Assembly: GCF_029892425.1 (NCBI RefSeq)
Contig: NZ_JARXWB010000022.1
Span: forward strand, 78,233 to 142,232
Reading direction: 5' to 3'
Source of the DNA: Bradyrhizobium sp. BR13661
GTDB taxonomy: Bacteria > Pseudomonadota > Alphaproteobacteria > Rhizobiales > Xanthobacteraceae
DNA: 64,000 nt
Part shown: one piece after another, positions 62,594-64,000 of the stretch
How positions within the stretch are numbered: the first letter of the stretch is position 1
How the letters are laid out: each line of letters starts with the position of its first letter
Notes under the pieces: model-generated
What the model was told of the DNA's origin: nothing
The model's input: the letters and a program-made list of their open reading frames with translations, nothing else
Databases searched by the model: none
Made by a program: the position numbers and the translations under genes

Positions 62594-63136
62594 TGAGAGA
62601 GGCCGTGCGGTCGCAGCAGAAGCTGCGAAAACAACCCCATGCACAGTAGCCAACCCCTTGGCGCCATACGCAATTTCGTTTTTATCGAATTTTTCCTTGG
62701 CCCGTCGGGCAAAACAGGGGTAGGATGGCACGATCGGAAAGAGCGGGCGGCTGAACGTTGAGGCATGGGCGCGCTAGCCGTCCGGCCAAAAAAACAACCC
62801 AACGATTTCAACCTCAGATCTCCTCAGTCATGTCGAGCTCAAAGGCCCACCGGATCAGAGGGGGTCGGTCAGGTGCGGGCTCGAGGAGCGACACAAAACC
62901 TTGGCACGGCGGGCGGCGTTGTTGCTTGTGTCAACAAGCACTCGCTGCGGCCGCAGATGGCGCCATCCGAGTGCTTCGACAAATCGAGATTACACGCAAT
63001 GTTTTCCAAACACTCCCCGCTCTCCGAGGGTTAGTCTGCTCTCTCGAACGCAAGTCATTTTTCCCTTCACGTCCATTGCTTCAAAGCCAGAACGACCTTT
63101 GCCCAATTGATTGCTCACGAACGAGAGGAAATCGCC
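62594..63136. other. Spacer after frc, no supported gene
   Basis: About 540 bases without a clear gene. Overlapping short open frames (62758-63195 and 62765-63034 plus) have no ribosome site and atypical composition. A small GCAGC-AGAA-GCTGC hairpin lies near 62618. GC content looks lower than in neighbouring genes, and a promoter for the next genes probably lies near 63050-63110. Confidence 0.4.
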
Positions 63137-63472
63137 ATGCATTTCTGCTTGACCGCACAATACACGCCGCAGGCCCTCAACAACCTCATGGATAATCCCA
63201 CGACCAACCGCTACGAGGCGGCCAAGAGTCTGGTTGAGTCTGCCGGCGGAAAATTGATTTCAATGTACAGCACCGCGGCCGACGGTCCTGGCGTCATGGT
63301 CGTCTTCGATGTGCCCGACTCCAATGCAGCACCGGCGATATCCGGCATTTTGGTCGCATCGGGCGCCGCTCACAACGTCACGCTCACGCGCCTCTGGACA
63401 CCGGACGAGATTCAACACGTCAGACAGAAGGCCCGCCAGCTCCGCGGGGCGTACAATCCGCCTGGCAAGTAA
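63137..63472 (+). CDS. GYD-domain small protein (111 aa)
   Basis: A 111-residue soluble protein of the dimeric alpha-beta barrel type. The ATG at 63137 has AGAGGAAA upstream. The first strand CLTAQYTPQALNNLMDNP is characteristic of GYD-domain proteins, followed by the helix YEAAKSLVESAGGKLISMY, then VMVVFDVPDSNAAPAISG. The function of this family is poorly known; small-molecule binding or monooxygenase-like activity have been suggested. The next gene, encoding another alpha-beta small protein, follows 61 bases later. Confidence 0.8.
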   Translation: MHFCLTAQYTPQALNNLMDNPTTNRYEAAKSLVESAGGKLISMYSTAADGPGVMVVFDVPDSNAAPAISGILVASGAAHNVTLTRLWTPDEIQHVRQKARQLRGAYNPPGK

Positions 63473-63533
63473 GAGGCGGCATTCGAACTACGTTTTGAGA
63501 TCAATTTGTTCGCAACAATCATTGGAGATAACC

Positions 63534-63836
63534 ATGCGCGTCATGCTCAAATTTACATTGCCGGTCGAAAAGGGGAACGAAGCGTTCAAGGACGGATCGC
63601 TTGCAAAGACGGTCGAGTCGATCATGAACGACCTCAAACCCGAGGCAGCCTATTTCGCGCCGTTGGACGGCAAACGCGGAGGGATGATATTTTTCAATCT
63701 CTCGAAGCCGTCGCAGATCGTCGAAGTTGTTGAACCGCTCTTCTTGAATCTCAATGCAGAGACTGAAATCGTGCCAGTCATGGCTCCTGACGACTTGCGC
63801 GAGGGACTCTCAAAAGCCGCCGCTACTCAGAAGTAA
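63534..63836 (+). CDS. Small alpha-beta protein (100 aa), function unknown
   Basis: A 100-residue soluble protein. The ATG at 63534 has GGAG before it; a reading from 63309 would include a region overlapping the previous gene in another frame. The core MRVMLKFTLPVEKGNEAF then AYFAPLDGKRGGMIFFNLS and EIVPVMAPDDLREGL alternate strand-helix-strand, a ferredoxin-like plan. Rhizobial relatives are often listed as pantothenate synthetase, which its size does not support. It is co-directional with the GYD gene and probably co-transcribed. No catalytic residues identified. Confidence 0.72.
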   Translation: MRVMLKFTLPVEKGNEAFKDGSLAKTVESIMNDLKPEAAYFAPLDGKRGGMIFFNLSKPSQIVEVVEPLFLNLNAETEIVPVMAPDDLREGLSKAAATQK

Positions 63837-63887
63837 TCCGACGTTTCGAAAGCCCGATGAGGGTCATCCGGATTACGGTGCCAGTGC

Positions 63888-64000
63888 TGGACTGCACCCC
63901 TGAACTGAGACACGATAATTACAGTGACAGCGGGGTTGTCACGATGCGTTACCGCGCATTGTTTTGCGCGAAGGCGGTTTCGAACTCAAGGGGCGATTGG
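63888..64000. mobile_element. End of an IS3-like insertion sequence (cut by window edge)
   Basis: Begins about 63888 with TGGACTGCACCCC followed by TGAACTGAGACAC, resembling terminal repeats of IS3-group elements, and encloses the end of a minus-strand transposase gene. The rest lies beyond the window, so family and completeness cannot be confirmed. Confidence 0.5.
63949..64000 (-). CDS. IS3-type transposase, C-terminal end (partial)
   Basis: Partial coding sequence running off the right edge. The minus strand reads QSPLEFETAFAQNNAR then TAA. The SPxEFE block is typical of the C-terminus of IS3-family OrfB transposases (integrase-like DDE enzymes). Only 16 residues are visible, so the catalytic core cannot be checked. 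It supports the view that an insertion sequence borders this region on the right. Confidence 0.5.
   Translation of the reverse strand, partial: QSPLEFETAFAQNNAR

Noticed and set aside
62758..63195. Open frames in the spacer after frc
   Set aside because: No start signals and atypical composition; they run into the real GYD gene in a different frame.

Overview
The window is chromosomal DNA of an alphaproteobacterium, most likely Bradyrhizobium or a close relative. The evidence is high GC, tightly packed operons with 4-bp ATGA/GTGA overlaps, many ABC uptake systems, small exported proteins of a type common in that genus, and an oxalate/glyoxylate gene set. No rRNA, tRNA, CRISPR array, prophage or plasmid backbone was seen. 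The only mobile element is the end of an IS3-like insertion sequence at the right edge.

Layout. (1) 1-5 kb: small exported, membrane or unknown proteins and a stand-alone chorismate mutase; four related ~105-bp repeat copies sit in its spacers. (2) 5.4-12.4 kb: an Opp/Dpp-type ABC transporter with an amidase gene, ending at a strong terminator. (3) 12.5-21.9 kb: a polyol/sugar operon (Smo-like ABC transporter, SDR dehydrogenase, FGGY pentulose kinase, PfkB kinase) below a SorC-type regulator and a HAD phosphatase, with likely operators. (4) 22.3-36 kb: an aldose oxidation locus. It has two complete sugar ABC transporters (YtfQRT-YjfF-like and ChvE-GguAB-like), a GntR regulator, an arabinose/galactose 1-dehydrogenase, aldose epimerase, an SMP-30 lactonase and a XylX-type dehydratase. 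This is most of an oxidative non-phosphorylating arabinose/galactose route; the sugar-acid dehydratase and the semialdehyde dehydrogenase are not in the window. (5) 36-48.3 kb: mixed genes: YeiH exporter, a HAPMO-like Baeyer-Villiger monooxygenase, alanine dehydrogenase with a divergent Lrp regulator, a basic amino acid decarboxylase plus acetyltransferase, an orphan FlgC-like protein, and a D-2-hydroxyacid dehydrogenase divergent from a split ComDE-like ThDP decarboxylase. (6) 48.4-53.8 kb: glyoxylate to glycerate (gcl-hyi-glxR) and adenine deaminase. (7) 54-62.6 kb: an SRPBCC-M50 fusion protease, an IclR regulator, a fused ADP-forming acyl-CoA synthetase, and divergently a GntR regulator with oxc and frc for oxalate breakdown. 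(8) 62.6-64 kb: two small alpha-beta proteins, then the IS end.

Taken together the window is a catabolic region for plant-derived substrates: oxalate, polyols, arabinose/galactose, purines/glyoxylate and amides. The most useful leads are the oxalate control region with two identical-arm 17-bp operators next to an acyl-CoA synthetase of unknown substrate, the ComDE-like/hydroxyacid dehydrogenase pair, the SRPBCC-M50 fusion, the ribosome-site-covering hairpin before gcl, and the dispersed repeat family at the left end. Identifications rest on reading motifs and recalled family sequences; no database search was run.
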